A stretch of 64,000 nucleotides of DNA from Bufo bufo (taxonomy: Eukaryota; Chordata; Amphibia; Anura; Bufonidae): NCBI RefSeq assembly GCF_905171765.1, contig NC_053392.1, positions 406,762,565 through 406,826,564 on the forward strand, in the 5' to 3' direction. Shown one piece after another: positions 1 to 12,209 of this stretch (position 1 is the first letter of the stretch; every line of letters begins with the position of its first letter). The translations under genes were made by a program, and so were the position numbers. The notes beneath the pieces were generated by a model, which was given only the letters and a program-made list of their open reading frames with translations, was not told the origin of the DNA and made no database searches.

Positions 1-1485
1 CCCCTAGAGTAGAAACTCCAAAAAAGTGACCCCATTTTAGAAACTACGGGATAGGGTGGCAGTTTTGTTGGTACTAGTTTAGGGTACATATGATTTTTGT
101 TTGCTCTATATTACACTTTTTTGTGCGGCAAGGTAACAAGAAATAGATTTTTTGGCACGTTTTTTTTTTGTTATTTACAACATTCATCTGACAGGTTAGA
201 TCATGTGGTAATTTTATAGAGCAGGTTGTCACGGACGCAGCGATACCTAATATGTATACAATTTTTTTTATTTATGTAAGTTTTACACAATGATTTAATT
301 TTTAAAACAAAAAAAATGTTTTAGTGTCTCCATAGTCTAAGACCCATAGTTTTTTCAGTTTTTTGGAGATTACCTTAAGTAGGGTCTCATTTTTTGCGGG
401 ATGAGATGACGGTTTGACACTATTTTGGGGTGCATATGACTTTTTGATCGCTTGCTATTACACTTTTTGTGACGTAAGATGACAAAAAATTGCTTTTTTT
501 ACACCGTTTTTATTTTTATTTTATTACGGTGGTCACCTGAGGGGTTAGGTCATGTGATATTTTTATAGAGCTGGTCGATACGGACGCGGCAATACCTAAT
601 ATGTATACTTTTTTTTATTTATTTAAGTTTTACACAATGATTTCAATGTTTTAGTGTTTCCATAATCTAAGAGCCATAGTTTTTTCAGTTTTTGGGTGAT
701 TATCTTGGGTAGGGTATGATTTTTGAGGGATGAGATGACGGTTTGATTGGTACTATTTTGGCGTACATGCGACTTTTTTGATCACCTTTATTACCTTTTT
801 TGGGAAGTAAGGTGGGCAAAATTTTAATTTCCTAATAGTTTTTATTTTTTTATTTTTATGGCGTTCACCGTGCGGGGAAAGTAACAGGACCGTTTTATAG
901 ATCAGGTCGTTACGGACGCGGCGATACCAAACGTGTAGGGAATTTTTTTTTTTTCATTTTTAATCAGTGATAAATGTATTTTTTGATTTTTACTTTTTTT
1001 TCACTTTTTTTCACTTTTGTTTTGACCCAGACCCACTTGGTTCTTGAAGATCCAATGGGTCTGATGTCTGTATAATACGCCTGCCGCACCGACCGCCTCC
1101 CGCACCGCATCCACCGCCAACAACTCCCCCCCCTGCACCACCCGCCGGCAAAAAATCATGCAGGGGTGCAGGGGGGGTGCAAAATCTTCATTTTAGGGAC
1201 ACTAAAGTTTCTGATCGCGGGGATCAGAAACTGCAGAAATCGCAGCAAACCGCAGGTCTGAATTGACCTGCAGTTTGCGGCGATCGCCGATACGGAGGGG
1301 TCACATGACCCCCCCTGGCGTTGTGACAGGATGCCGGCTGAATGATTTCAGCCGGCATCCCGTTCCGATTAACCCTCGTGGCGACGGAATAACGATTTAA
1401 AGTTAGGACGTACCGGTACGCCCTGAGTCCTTAAGGACTCGGGAAATAAGGCGTACCGGTACGCCCTGCGTCCTTAAGGGGTTAA
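1..1485. mobile_element. TTAA-terminated non-autonomous repeat, right-hand part
   Basis: The stretch matches 38633-40374 over nearly its whole length, so it is a second copy of that repeat; its left part lies outside the window. It holds about three diverged internal units of roughly 345 bp, marked by a recurring cggacgcggcgatacc-like motif near 235, 580 and 915. A GC-rich end with repeated accggtacgccctg segments follows, then ccttaagggg and a TTAA at 1482-1485. TTAA targets are typical of piggyBac and Kolobok transposons. No transposase is visible, so the superfamily is inferred only from the target. Confidence 0.7.
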
Positions 1486-1987
1486 GCTACTAGCATTTAT
1501 TATGTAGAGAAAGTTAATACAAGGCACTTACTAATGTATTGTTATTATCCATATTGTTTCCTTTGCTGGCTGGGTTCATTTTTACATCACATTATACACT
1601 GCTCATTTCCATGGTTAAGGCCACCCTGCAAACCTGCAGCAGTGGCCGTGCTTGCACACTATAGGAAAAAGCCCCCAGCCTATGTGTGACCCAATGGTCC
1701 CCACCACAGAGAGGCCGGCGTTTTTTTCTATAGTGTGTAACCATGGCCATCCCTTATTGACTGCAGGGTAGTCGTACCGATACAGTGAATGGTGTAACAG
1801 GAAGAAAAAAAAGTGTGATTCGCCATTTCTTCATCACAAAAAAAAATTACCTCCCATATTTTTTTTTATAAAAAGTGATCAAAAAGTCATACCTACCTCA
1901 AAGTGGTATTAAAAAACTACAGATCTTTCCGCAAAAAAAAGAACCTTGATGTTCTTGTAAAGGGTTTATCCAATGAAAAGCATTTCT
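1486..1987. other. No gene recognised
   Basis: I see no coding similarity. A segment around 1610-1770 has weak internal symmetry (two tatagtgtg-type motifs and two ccatgg-containing stretches facing each other), consistent with an old degraded foldback repeat. Nothing firmer can be said. Confidence 0.5.
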
Positions 1988-2930
1988 TTAACCCCTTCCC
2001 GACCAGTGCTGTAATAGTACGGAACCACGGGACGTGACTTGCCGCCCAGCGCCATACTATTATGGCCCGCTGATCGGGCGGGTGCAGGAGCTGCGCCCGC
2101 CCGATCAGCTGCAGGGGACTGGCTGTTCCCGTTAGCCTGATCCCAGCTGTATGCGCCAGCATCAGTGAAAACACAGATACCGGCGCATTAACCCCTTCTA
2201 TGCTGCGGTCAGCGCTGACCGCGACATAGAAGAGGTTTGCTAAAGGTGAGGGAGCCCATCGGGTCCCCGCGCTGTTGTGGCGGGGACCCAATGGGTGAGA
2301 AGGCAGTCCGATGCTGTGCAGAGGCTGCCCAATGCCTTGCATGGCATCGGGACCTGCCTTCTACGGGTGCCCAGGTGATCCAGCCTCAGGCTGGGTCTCC
2401 TAGGCAACCTGTTAATGTATTACTATGTGTAATACACTAACACTAACAGGCAATGCATTACAATACAGATGTATTGTAATGCATTGCAGAGGGGGTCAGA
2501 CCCCAAAAAGTTAGTCAGAAATAAAGTGAAAAAAATGTAAAAAAAAAAACTGTTTTTAATAAAAAATAATTGTTTCAATTAAAAAAAGAAAAAAAACCCT
2601 CTTCCTTTATTTTATAATATAAAAATGTTAAAAAAAGAAAAAACACATATTAGGTATTGCCGCGTCCGTAACGACTGGCTCTATAAATATATCACATGAT
2701 CCACCCTGTCCGATAAACACCATAAAATAAAATAAAAACTGTGTAAAAAAAAATAATTCAATTTTTGTCACCTTACATCTCAAGAAGTGCAACACCAAGC
2801 GATCAAAAAGGCATATGTCCCACAAAATGATAGCAATAAAACCGTCGCCTCATCCCTCAAAAAATGACCTCTACATAAGAAAATCACTCCAAAAAACTAA
2901 AAAATAAATAAAGCTATTTTTTCCACTCCC
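1988..2930 (-). mobile_element. TTAA-terminated repeat, truncated, inverse orientation
   Basis: It begins with TTAACCCCTTCCCGACC at 1988, the usual terminus of this group. The GC-rich end is followed by an AT-rich interior (2640-2880) that is the reverse complement of units such as 400-620, including the motif for taggtattgccgcgtccg. No second terminus with TTAA is visible near 2930, so the copy is truncated where the DIRS remnant starts. A related terminus lies at 40964-41365. Confidence 0.6.
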
Positions 2931-4550
2931 CCACTATCCACCGCCAGGGACAGGAAATATAGAATAAAAAGGTAGAGCCTCTCTACCCTGTCAGTGGTTT
3001 CCTGTCCCTGGAGTGGGAGACCTAGAGTTTCTTTTGCAGGTTCTTACTGTCGGTCTTGTATTCCTATGGAGGCCCTAGAGGGCTGACGGTATACTGCCGG
3101 GGTCCATCGCACTGCAATGGCAGGCCCCTAGGATACGGAGGTGCTCCAGGGGCCCTCCGCATCTTGCAGAAGTTTTGCATGGGTAACTTTCAGGGAAATC
3201 TCTGCCCTGCGGGAAGCTCCATCGAGGCAGGAGCGGACACTGTTTGGAGCACATGGCGTGTGGGCATCCTTGAATGAAGTCTCTGACACGCAGTTTTTCT
3301 ATGCGACCGGAGCATGGCTACTTCCGGGGGCGGCACTGAGTGTGACGTACTTCCGGAAGCACGTGGGCAATCGTTCTTCTGGACCCACGGTATGTAAAGC
3401 CTCTGTAGCGGCAGGGTCCCTGAAGCTAATGGCGACCTGCAGCGATCAGGGAGATGATCGTCATTTGGACAATGTTTCTTCTGACTTCTAGGTCTAGAAA
3501 AGCTCTGCACCTCTCTCTTTTCTCTCCCCTTCCTCCCCTGTTTCTGATAGGGAACTTAAAGGGAGTTAATGAAAATGTATATATTTTTTTTAAAAAAAGC
3601 CTTCCTTGTGGTCCTGCTATAATGGAGGAAGAAAAGACACAGGAATCTACAGAGAGAGAGAGAGAGATGGTGGCTCCGGTAACCGGTCTGGGTAAGTGAC
3701 ACATCTATGGTTTCCTTTTTCCTACCCTACTTCTTTGTATTGTCTTTTTCCTGTCAAATCCTAAGAAGATGCTGGGAAAAAGAAAAAACAAAAAATGTTC
3801 TATATGCAAAACATAATTGTCATCTTCTTATGCCAAAGCTGTATTGACAAGACCATATCAGAAGAATCACCGTCACTTTTAGAAAATATTAAATCGCTGA
3901 TTAAAAAAAGAAGTGAAGAATTCCTTGAAACCAAACAAAAAATTTGAGGGTTCAGAAAGGATCAAAGGCTCTCTGATTAGCCTATCCCAGGATCCTTCCT
4001 CTGGTGACAGTGATTCCCCTCAGGATACCTCTTCCTCTGATTCGACCTCTGATGATGAAGTTATGAATAGAGCCTTTTTTCCCCCGGAGGACACTGATAG
4101 ATTGCTTAAGGTCATAAAATCTACCATGAATATTGAGGATGTTAAGCAAGATAAGTCAGTGGTGGACTCTTTATTTGGAGGGTTACAGGAAAGGAAGGGC
4201 CGGTGTTTTCCTGTGAATAGTAGCAGGGCCGTCTTTAATATTGATTGGACCCTGGGCAAGAATTTACTTGGGCCCCCTGGATCCCGCCCCCCCCCTGCAC
4301 TTTGCTGTACTTGCTATACAGCAGCACTTACCTGTCACGTCCAGAGCCTCCAGGTGACGTCTCCTCTCTGTCATCATCTTCTCTGTAGATCTTCTCTCTC
4401 ATCATCTTCTCCACTCGGTCTGGACAACTTCTCTCAGCCGCCTCGTCTCTGCAGAGTGTGACACACAGACATCTTAGCTTCCTCACATTCTATCATTATC
4501 CCCCAACTGGAGTCCCCACAGTGTTATCCTGCTGCTTGCTGTGCCCCACC

Positions 4551-4720
4551 CAGGGGTGTAGCTATAGGGGGTGCAGAGGTAGCAGTCACTACCGGGCCCA
4601 GGAGCATGAAGGGGCCCAAAGACACTTGTGCCGCATAAGAAGACACACAAAGCACTGAGGGAAGGGGGGCCCAAGCTGAACTCTTGCACCGGAGCCCATA
4701 AGCCTTTAGTTACGCCCCTT
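4551..4720. mobile_element. Short hAT-like MITE
   Basis: The left end CAGGGGTGTAGCTATAGGGG faces a right end ctttagttacgcccctt, an imperfect inverted repeat of about 17 bp. The flanks on both sides are C-rich, so an 8-bp duplication cannot be proved. It lies inside the larger hAT-type element. Confidence 0.45.
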
Positions 4721-5199
4721 CCCCCTTCCCAAATACTATCCTGAAGAAACATTTCTGCCCCCCATAGTAATAGTGCTCCTCATAGTCCCACCAATAGTAA
4801 TTCCCTTCTAGAATGCCCTCAATAGTAACATTGCCCCAACCGTGATAATGCTCCTCAACAATGCCCCCATTAGTAGAAGAGCCCTCCCATATTAATAATA
4901 CCCTCACAGAGTCCCCAGTAGAAATAAGGCCCCCTATTGTTCCCCCAGTGGTAATAAAGCTCCCTACAGACCCCTCAGTAGTAATAAGGCCCCCATAGTG
5001 CGCTTAGTAGAAATAAGGCGGATCTATAAGACCCTCCTACAGAGCCCCCAGTAGTAATAAGACCGCCTATAATGTCCCCTGGATCTGCTGTGCCCCCTGC
5101 AGTTATAATCCTCCCTCCACCATACAGTCCCATGTAAATAACATCACCTCCTCCCCAGCCGCCTCCAACGCACAATCCCATGTAAACATCACCCCCTAA

Positions 5200-5681
5200 G
5201 GCTACTTTCACACTTGCGTTCGTGCGGATCTGTCCTGTACTTGTACAGGACGGATCCGCACCGATAATACAAACGAATGCATCCGTTCTGGACCGATTCG
5301 TTTGTATTAGATTTGAATTTCTAAGTCCCAATACGGATCTGTCCTGACTTACATTGAAAGTCAATGGGGGACGGATCCGTTTACAATTGCACCATTTTGA
5401 GTCAATGCAAAGGGATCCGTCCCCATTTACTTACATTGTAAGTCAGGACGGATCCGTTTGGCTCCACAAGGCCATGCGGACACAAAAACGCTGCTTGCAG
5501 CATTTTGGGGTCCGCCTCCAAAACGGAACGGGGGGCCGCACGGAGCCGAACAAATGCATTCTGAATGGATCCGCATCCATTCAGAATGCATTGGGGTTAA
5601 ACTGATGCATTTGGGGCTGCTTGTGAGAGTCTTGAAATGGATCTCACAAGCGGATCCCCAAACGCAAGTGTGAACGTAGCC
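5200..5681. mobile_element. PIF/Harbinger-like MITE
   Basis: The terminal inverted repeat is GGCTACTTTCACACTTGCGTT on the left and aacgcaagtgtgaacgtagcc on the right. It is flanked by TAA on both sides (5197-5199 and 5682-5684). The 3-bp T/A-rich duplication fits PIF/Harbinger. The interior is rich in cggatccg palindromes and has no coding capacity. It is nested inside the hAT-type element 4224-6256. Confidence 0.8.
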
Positions 5682-7032
5682 TAAACATTAAGTCCCATGT
5701 ACATAAACATCATTCCCCCCCACCATCCACTTTCAACATACAGTCCCATGTAAATAACATCACTCCCTCCCCCAGCCACCTCAAGCACACAGTTCCATGT
5801 CAATAACATCCCTCCCTTCAGCCCTAACATACATCCCAGTTAAATAACTACAACCCCCAGCATTGCTCTGCCTCTCCCTGTCCCTTCACTTACCTCTCCA
5901 GTCCTCATCAGACATCAGCATTAGGCTCCTCCTCCTCTTCACTCCGGTCCAACCCTGCACTGGTCACATGATGGTGACATCATCCAGGTCATCCTATCAC
6001 AGCCTGCTTTGCTGATCACATGACCTGTGATGTCACCACAGGTCCTTCACCTCTATACCCAGTGTATTCGATTCTAGCAGGCAGGCAGGACATTCGGGGC
6101 CTGGGACAAAACATCAGGGGCCCAGGCCCTGAATGTTTTAACCTAGCGACGCAGTCACTAATGAATGGGAGTCGGGAAACAGAGCTCCCTTGGGCCCCCA
6201 GGAGCAACTGGGCCCGGGGCAGCTGCCCCTTTTGCCCTGTGGCAAAGACGGCCCTGAATAGTAGTATTCTTTCTCTAATTCAAAGGGAATGGAAAAAGAC
6301 ATGTAAGAAGGCTTTTATCACTAGGTCCTTTAAGCACAAATACCCCTTTGAAGAGGAGACTTCATCTGTGTGGGGAAAAGCCCCCAAGATAGATGTCGCC
6401 ATTTCAAAGGTGTCAATAAAATCCTCTCTCCCTTTTGAGGATACTGGTGTTCTTAGGATAAGATAAGCTGAGTCTTTCCTGAGCGGGGCATGGGAAGCAT
6501 CCACTTCCTCATTAGTGATGAGTGGGAGGTAGGGATGAGCGAACCCGAACTGTATAGTTCGGGTTCGTACCGAATTTTGGGGTGTCCGTGACACGGACCC
6601 GAACATTTTCGTAAAAGTCCGGGTTCGGTGTTCGGCGCTTTCTTGGCAAAGCAGCCAATAAACAAGCGTCATACTACTTGCCCCAAGAGGCCATCACAGC
6701 CTTGCCTACTATTGGCATGGCTGTGATTGGCCAGTGCAGCATGTGACCCAGCCTCTATATAAGCTTGGGTCACGTAGCGCTGCACGTCACTCTGCTGATT
6801 CAAGCATAGGGAGAGGTTGCTGCTGCGACGTTAGGGCGAGATTAGGCAGATTAACTCCTCCAAAAGACTTAATTCAGTGATCGATCTCCAGCTGTGGATC
6901 ATTGAAGTGCTAATATCGAATTGCTCACTTTTTTTAGGCTGCCCAGAGCGTTTTTATATCACTTTTTTCTGGGGTGATCGGCGGCCATTTTGTGGCTTGT
7001 GGTGCGCCAGCACAAGCTACCACCAAGTGCTT

Positions 7033-7343
7033 TTAACCATCAATAGTGTGGTTATTTTTTGCTATATCCTACATCAGCTGCAGGCTGAGCCTGTGTCACC
7101 GAAGTGCATTTAACCATCAACAGTGTGGTTATTTTTTGGCCATATACTACATCAGGTGCAGGCTGAGCCTGTGTCACCCAAGTGCATTTAACCATCAACA
7201 GTGTGGTTAATTTTTGGCCATAAACTACATCAGGTGCAGGCTGAGCCTGTGTCACCCAAGTGCATTTAACCATCAATAGTGTGGTTATGTTTTGGCCATA
7301 TACTACATCAGGGGCAAGTTGAGCCTGTCACCCAGCGCCTAAA
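7033..7343 (+). repeat. Tandem repeat, about 78 bp x 4
   Basis: Units beginning ttaaccatcaa start at 7033, 7110, 7188 and 7266. Each carries gtgtggttattttttgg and ctgagcctgtgtcaccc segments. The array lies between the left end of the hAT element and its transposase start, where promoter or leader sequence is expected. A regulatory role is only a guess. Confidence 0.85.
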
Positions 7344-7490
7344 AAATAGACCTGACATTTATATTCAACCAAATCTGTACTGTTTTAGCTGGTCAAATCA
7401 TTTGTAGTGACCGTAAAAGCACAGTTTTTGTTCTGGGTTGAAAAACTATTCCCAAATTTGCCATTTTCAAAATTGTGGTGAACGGGAACA

Positions 7491-10400
7491 ATGAGGAAAA
7501 CATCTAATAAGGGACGCGGACGCGGACGTGGACATGGTCGTGGTGGTGTTAGTGGACCCTCTGGTGCTGGGAGAGGACGTGGCCGTTCTGCCACAGCCAC
7601 ACGTCCTAGTGAACCAACTACCTCAGGTCCCAGTAGCCAGCAGAATTTACAGCGATATTTGGTGGGGCCCAATACCGTTCTAAGGATGGTAAGGCCTGAG
7701 CAGGTACAGGCATTAGTCAATTGGGTGGCCGACAGTGCATCCAGCACGTTCACATTATCTCCCACCCAGTCTTCTGCAGAGAGCGCACAGATGGCGCATG
7801 AAAACCAAGCCCATCAGTCTGTCACATCACCCCCATGCATATCAGGGAAACTGTCTGAGCCTCAAGTGATGCAGCAGTCTCTTATGCTGTTTGAAGACTC
7901 TGCTGCCAGTGTTTCCCAAGGGCATCCACCTAGCCCTTCCCCAGGGGTGGAAGAGATAGAATGCACTAACGCACAACCACTTATGTTTCCTGATGATGAG
8001 GACATGGGAATACCACCTCAGCACGTCTCTGATGATGACGAAACACAGGTGCCAACTGCTGCGTCTTTCTGCAGTGTGCAGACTGAACAGGAGGTCAGGG
8101 ATCAAGACTGGGTGAAAGACGATGCAGGGGACGATGAGGTCCTAGACCCCACATGGAATGAAGGTCGTGCCACTGACTTTCACAGTTCGGAGGAAGAGGC
8201 AGTGGTGAGACCGAGCCAACAGCGTAGCAAAAGAGGGAGCAGTGGGCAAAAGCAGAACACCCGCCGCCAAGAGACTCCGCCTGCTACTGACCGCCGCCAT
8301 CTGGGACCGAGCACCCCAAAGGCAGCTTCAAGGAGTTCCCTGGCATGGCACTTCTTTAAACAATGTGCTGACGACAAGACCCAAGTGGTTTGCACGCTGT
8401 GCCATCAGAGCCTTAAGCGAGGCATTAACGTTCTGAACCTTAGCACAACCTGCATGACCAGGCACCTGCATGCAAAGCATGAACTGCAGTGGAGTAAACA
8501 CCTTAAAAACAAAGAAGTCACTCAGGCTCCCCCTGCTACCTCTTCTGCTGCTGCCGCCTCGGCCTCTTCTGCTGCTGCCGCCGTCTCGGCCTCTTCCTCC
8601 GCCTCTGGAGGAACGTTGGCACCTGCCGTCCAGCAAACATGGGATGTACCACCAACACCACTACCTGCGTCACTAAGCATCTCAACCATGTTACACGGCA
8701 GCGTTCAGCTCTCCATCTCACAAACATTTGAGAGAAAGCTTCAATTCCCACCTAGCCACCCTCGATCCCTGGCCCTGAATGCCAGCATTTCTAAACTACT
8801 GGCCTATGAAATGCTGTCATTTAGGCTGGTGGACACAGACAGCTTCAAACAGCTCATGTCGCTTGCTGTCCCACAGTATGTTGTTCCCAGCCGCCACTAC
8901 TTCTCCAAGAGAGCCGTGCCTTCCCTGCACAACCAAGTGTCTGATAAAATCAAGTGTGCACTGCGCAACGCCATCTGTGGCAAGGTCCACCTAACCACAG
9001 ATACGTGGACCAGTAAGCACGGCCAGGGACGCTATATCTCCCTAACTGCACACTGGGTAAATGTAGTGGCGGCTGGGCCCCAGGCGGAGAGCTGTTTGGC
9101 GCACGTCCTTCCGCCGCCAAGGATCGCAGGGCAACATTCTTTGCCTCCTGTTTCCTCCTCCTCATATTCAGCTTCCTCCTCCTCTTCTTCCACCTGCTCA
9201 TCCATTCAGCCACACACCTTCACCACCAACTTCAGCACAGCCCGGGGTAAACGTCAGCAGGCCGTTCTGAAACTCATATGTTTGGGGGACAGGCCCCACA
9301 CACCGCACAGGAGTTGTGGTGGGGTATAGAACAACAGACCGACGAGTGGTTGCTGCCGGTGAGCCTCAAGCCCGGCCTGGTGGTGTGCGATAATGGGCGA
9401 AATCTCGTTGCAGCTCTGGGACTAGCCGGTTTGACGCACATCCCTTGCCTGGCGCATGTGCTGAATTTGGTGGTGCAGAAGTCCATTCGCAACTACCCCG
9501 ACATGTCAGAGCTGCTGCATAAAGTGCTGCACGCCTGTCTGCGCTACAGCGTAACTTCGGCCTTCCCGCTCACCGCCTGATATGCGATGTGCCCACCAGG
9601 TGGAACTCCACCTTGCACATGCTGGACAGACTGTGCGAGCAGCAGCAGGCCATAGTGGAGTTTCAGCTGCAGCACGCACGGGTCAGTCGCACTGCGGAAC
9701 AGCACCACTTCACCACCAATGACTGGGCCTCCATGCGAGACCTGTGTGCCCTGTTGCGCTGTTTCGAGTACTCCACCAACATGGCCAGTGGCGATGACGC
9801 CGTTATCAGCGTTACAATACCAATTCTATGTCTCCTTGAGAAAACACTTAGGGCGATGATGGAAGAGGAGGTGGCCCAGGAGGAAGAGGAGGAAGAGGGG
9901 TCATTTTTAGCACTTTCAGGCCAGTCTCTTCGAAGTGACTCAGAGGGAGGTTTTTTGCAACACCAGAGGCCAGGTACAAATGTGACCAGACAGGGCCCAC
10001 TACTGGAGGACGAGGAGGACAAGGATGAGGAGGAGGTGGAGGAGGATGAGGATGAAGCATGTTCACAGCGGGGTGGCACCCAAAGCAGCTCGGGCCCATC
10101 ACTGGTGCGTGGCTGGGGGGAAACACAGGACGATGACGATACGCCTCCCACAGAGGACAGCTTGTCCTTACCTCTGGGCAGCCTGGCACACATGAGCGAC
10201 TACATGCTGCAGTGCCTGCGCAACGACAGCAGAGTTGCCCACATTTTAACGTGTGCGGACTACTGGGTTGCCACCCTGCTGGATCCCCGGTACAAAGACA
10301 ATGTGCCCACCTTACTTCCTACACTGGAGCGTGATAGGAAGATGCGCGAGTACAAGCGCACGTTGGTAGACGCGCTACTGAGAGCATTCCCAAATGTCAC

Positions 10401-10884
10401 AGGGGAACCAGTGGAAGCTCAAGGCGAAGGCAGAGGAGGAGCAAGAGGTCGCCAACGCAGCTGTGTCACGGCCAGCTCCTCTGAGGGCAGGGTTAGCATG
10501 GCAGAGATGTGGAAAAGTTTTGTCACCACGCCACAGCTAACTGCACCACCACCTGATACGGAACGTGTTAGCAGGAGGCAACATTTCACTAACATGGTGG
10601 AACAGTACTTGTGCACACCCCTCCACGTACTGACTGATGGTTAGGCCCCATTCAACTTCTGGGTCTCCAAATTGTCCACGTGGCCAGAGCTAGCCTTTTA
10701 TGCCTTGGAGGTGCTGGCCTGCCCGGCGGCCAGCGTTTTGTCTGAACGTGTATTCAGCACGGCAGGGGGCGTCATTACAGACAAACGCAGCCGCCTGTCT
10801 ACAGCCAATGTGGACAAGCTGACGTTCATAAAAATGAACCAGGCATGGATCCCACAGGACCTGTCCATCCCTTGTGCAGATTAG
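7491..10884 (+). pseudogene. hAT transposase with BED zinc finger, disrupted
   Basis: The ATG at 7491 opens a 612-codon frame. It has an Arg/Gly-rich N-terminus (GRGRGRGHGRG), a Ser/Pro/acidic linker, then a BED finger near residues 285-335 (CTLC...H...H). The hAT catalytic region starts with TTDTWTS, the first Asp, near residue 500. A frameshift near 9275-9295 moves the reading to another frame with the second Asp (VVCDNG, about 9385) and HVLNLVVQKS. A second shift, probably a short deletion, lies near 9575. The third frame (9589-10644) carries RWNSTLHML, the FEYSTNMASGD segment expected to hold the catalytic Glu, and a long acidic insert. An in-frame TAG at 10642-10644 precedes the C-terminal dimerisation block SERVFSTAGG (10672-10884). 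The domain order is that of ZBED-like hAT transposases. Confidence 0.9.
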
Positions 10885-11021
10885 ACATTAATTACCTCCC
10901 CTTAACAATATATTATTGTACTCCAGGGCACTTCCTCATTCAATCCTATTTTTATTTTAATTTTACCATTATATTGCGGGGCAACTCAAAGTTGAATGAA
11001 CCTCTCCTCTGTCTTAATGTG

Positions 11022-11930
11022 TGACAGTGGCCTGTTCCAGTGGTGGGTGACGTGAAGCCTGATTCTCTGCTATGACATGAAGACTGATTCTGTGCTGACA
11101 TGAAGCCAGATTCTCTGTTACGCGACCTCTCTCCTCTGCCTGGGTGCCTGGGCCTAAATATGTGACAGTGGCCTGTTCCAGTGGTGGGTGACGTGAAGCC
11201 TGATTCTCTGCTATGACATGAAGACTGATTCTCTGCTGACATGAAGACTGAATCTCTGTTACGGGACGTCTCTCCTCTGCCTGGGTGCCTGGGCCTGAAT
11301 ATGTGACAGTGGCCTATTCCAGTGGTGGGTGACGTGAAGCCTGATTCTCTGCTATGACATGAAGACTGATTCTCTGCTGACATGAAGCCTGAATCTCTGT
11401 TATGGGACCTCTCTCCTCTGCCTGGGTGCCTGGGCCTAAATATGTGACAGTGGCCTCTCTTTCAGTGGTGGGTGACGTGAACCCTGATTCTCTGCTAGCA
11501 CAGAATCAGTCTTCATGTCATAGCAGAGAATAAAGCTTCACGTCACCCACCACTGGAACAGGCCACTGTCACATATTTAGGCCCCGGCACCCAGACAGAG
11601 GAGAGAGGTCCCGTAACAGAGAATCTGGCTTCATGTCAGCACAGAATCAGATTCTCTGTTACGGGACCCCTCTCCTCTGTCTGGGTGCCGGGGCCGGGGC
11701 CTAAATATGTGACAGTGGCCTGTTCCAGTGGTGGGTGACGTGAAGCCTGATTCTCTGCTATGACATGAAGACTGATTCTCTGCTGACATGAAGCCAGATT
11801 CTCTGCTATGGCATGAAGAGACTGATTCTCTGCTGACATGAAGCCAGATTCTCTGCTATGGCATGAAGAGACTGATTCTCTGCTGACGTGAAGCCCGATT
11901 CTCTGCTATGGGACCTCTGTCCAATTGATA
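11022..11930. repeat. Complex tandem array, about 140-bp unit, one unit inverted
   Basis: Direct units starting gtgacagtggcct occur at 11022, 11162, 11302 and 11444. The stretch 11490-11650 is the same unit in reverse orientation, and direct units then resume to about 11900 with shorter sub-repeats (ctgattctctgctgacatgaag). It lies between the transposase stop and the right end of the hAT element. The long open frames read here on the minus strand are by-products of the repeat. Confidence 0.85.
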
Positions 11931-12209
11931 TTGGTTAATTTTTTTTTTTTTTTTTTTTATTCATTTCCCTATCCACATTTGTTTGCAGGGGATTTACCTA
12001 CATGTTGCTGCCTTTTGCAGCCCTCTAGCTCTTTCCTGGGCTGTTTTACAGCCTTTTTAGTGCCGAAAAGTTCGGGTCCCCATTGACTTCAATGGGGTTC
12101 GGGACGAAGTTCGGGTCGGGTTCGGATCCCGAACCCGAACATTTCCGGGAAGTTCGGCCGAACTTCTCGAACCCGAACATCCAGGTGTTCGCTCAACTCT
12201 AGTGGGAGG

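Larger units (their letters stand above)
4224..6256. mobile_element. hAT-type non-autonomous element
   Basis: The termini are CAGGGCCGTCTTTA and its inverse (aaagacggccctg). The 8-bp duplication AATAGTAG lies at 4216-4223 and 6257-6264. An 8-bp duplication with CAGGG ends is diagnostic of hAT transposons. No transposase is visible inside. The body is C-rich, with many short cccc/agtaataa segments (4740-5060), and contains two further insertions (4551-4720 and 5200-5681). Confidence 0.85.
2931..6513 (+). mobile_element. DIRS-type retrotransposon remnant (5' part)
   Basis: This is recognised from its gag-like reading frame (3837-4223 continued at 6265-6513). The upstream segment 2931-3060 carries two facing copies of an agggacaggaaa/tttcctgtccct motif, as might be expected of a DIRS inverted terminal repeat, but I cannot prove it is the terminus. 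The remnant is interrupted by the hAT-type element 4224-6256 and ends where the AT-rich repeat begins near 6514. No reverse transcriptase or tyrosine recombinase part follows; a separate DIRS fragment lies at 35295-36063. Confidence 0.55.
3750..6513 (+). pseudogene. DIRS gag-like protein, broken
   Basis: The coding signal starts around SCIDKTISEESPSLLENIK (about 3837) with lysine-rich LIKKEVKNSL, then a Ser/Asp-rich linker (SSGDSDSPQDTSSSDSTSDD, near 4000-4050). It runs in frame to 4223, where a hAT-type element is inserted. Past the insertion (from 6265) the frame resumes with LIQREWKK, then PFEEETSSVWGKAPK and SLPFEDTG, an arrangement I associate with gag proteins of vertebrate DIRS elements. 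Target duplication apart, the frame is preserved across the insertion. An in-frame TAA at 6464-6466 precedes AESFLSGAWEAST. A GTAAGT at 3692 and a pyrimidine-rich stretch ending in aag near 3765 could be an intron, but this is speculative. The family assignment is from memory of motifs, not from a search. Confidence 0.55.
6530..12201 (+). mobile_element. Complete hAT transposon (5.7 kb)
   Basis: The 15-bp inverted ends are TAGGGATGAGCGAAC and, inverted on the right, TAGAGTTGAGCGAAC (two mismatches). The 8-bp duplication GTGGGAGG lies at 6522-6529 and 12202-12209. Both subterminal regions (6545-6640 and 12067-12180) are packed with copies of a gttcgggttcg motif in both orientations, likely transposase-binding sites. 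Between the ends lie a 78-bp tandem repeat, a decayed transposase gene and a long complex tandem array. With all coding disabled, this copy could move only if a transposase were supplied in trans. Confidence 0.92.

Noticed and set aside
3056..3510. Overlapping frames upstream of DIRS gag
   Set aside because: They occur on both strands of a GC-rich leader without conserved motifs. They may include a leader but cannot be supported as genes.
9663..10193. Minus-strand Ser-rich frame over the hAT transposase
   Set aside because: It is the complement of the acidic GAG/GAA-rich coding stretch of the transposase.
10952..11383. 143-codon minus-strand frame with repeated SCHSRESGFTSPTT
   Set aside because: Tandem 140-bp array on the non-coding side of the hAT element; repetition explains the open frame.
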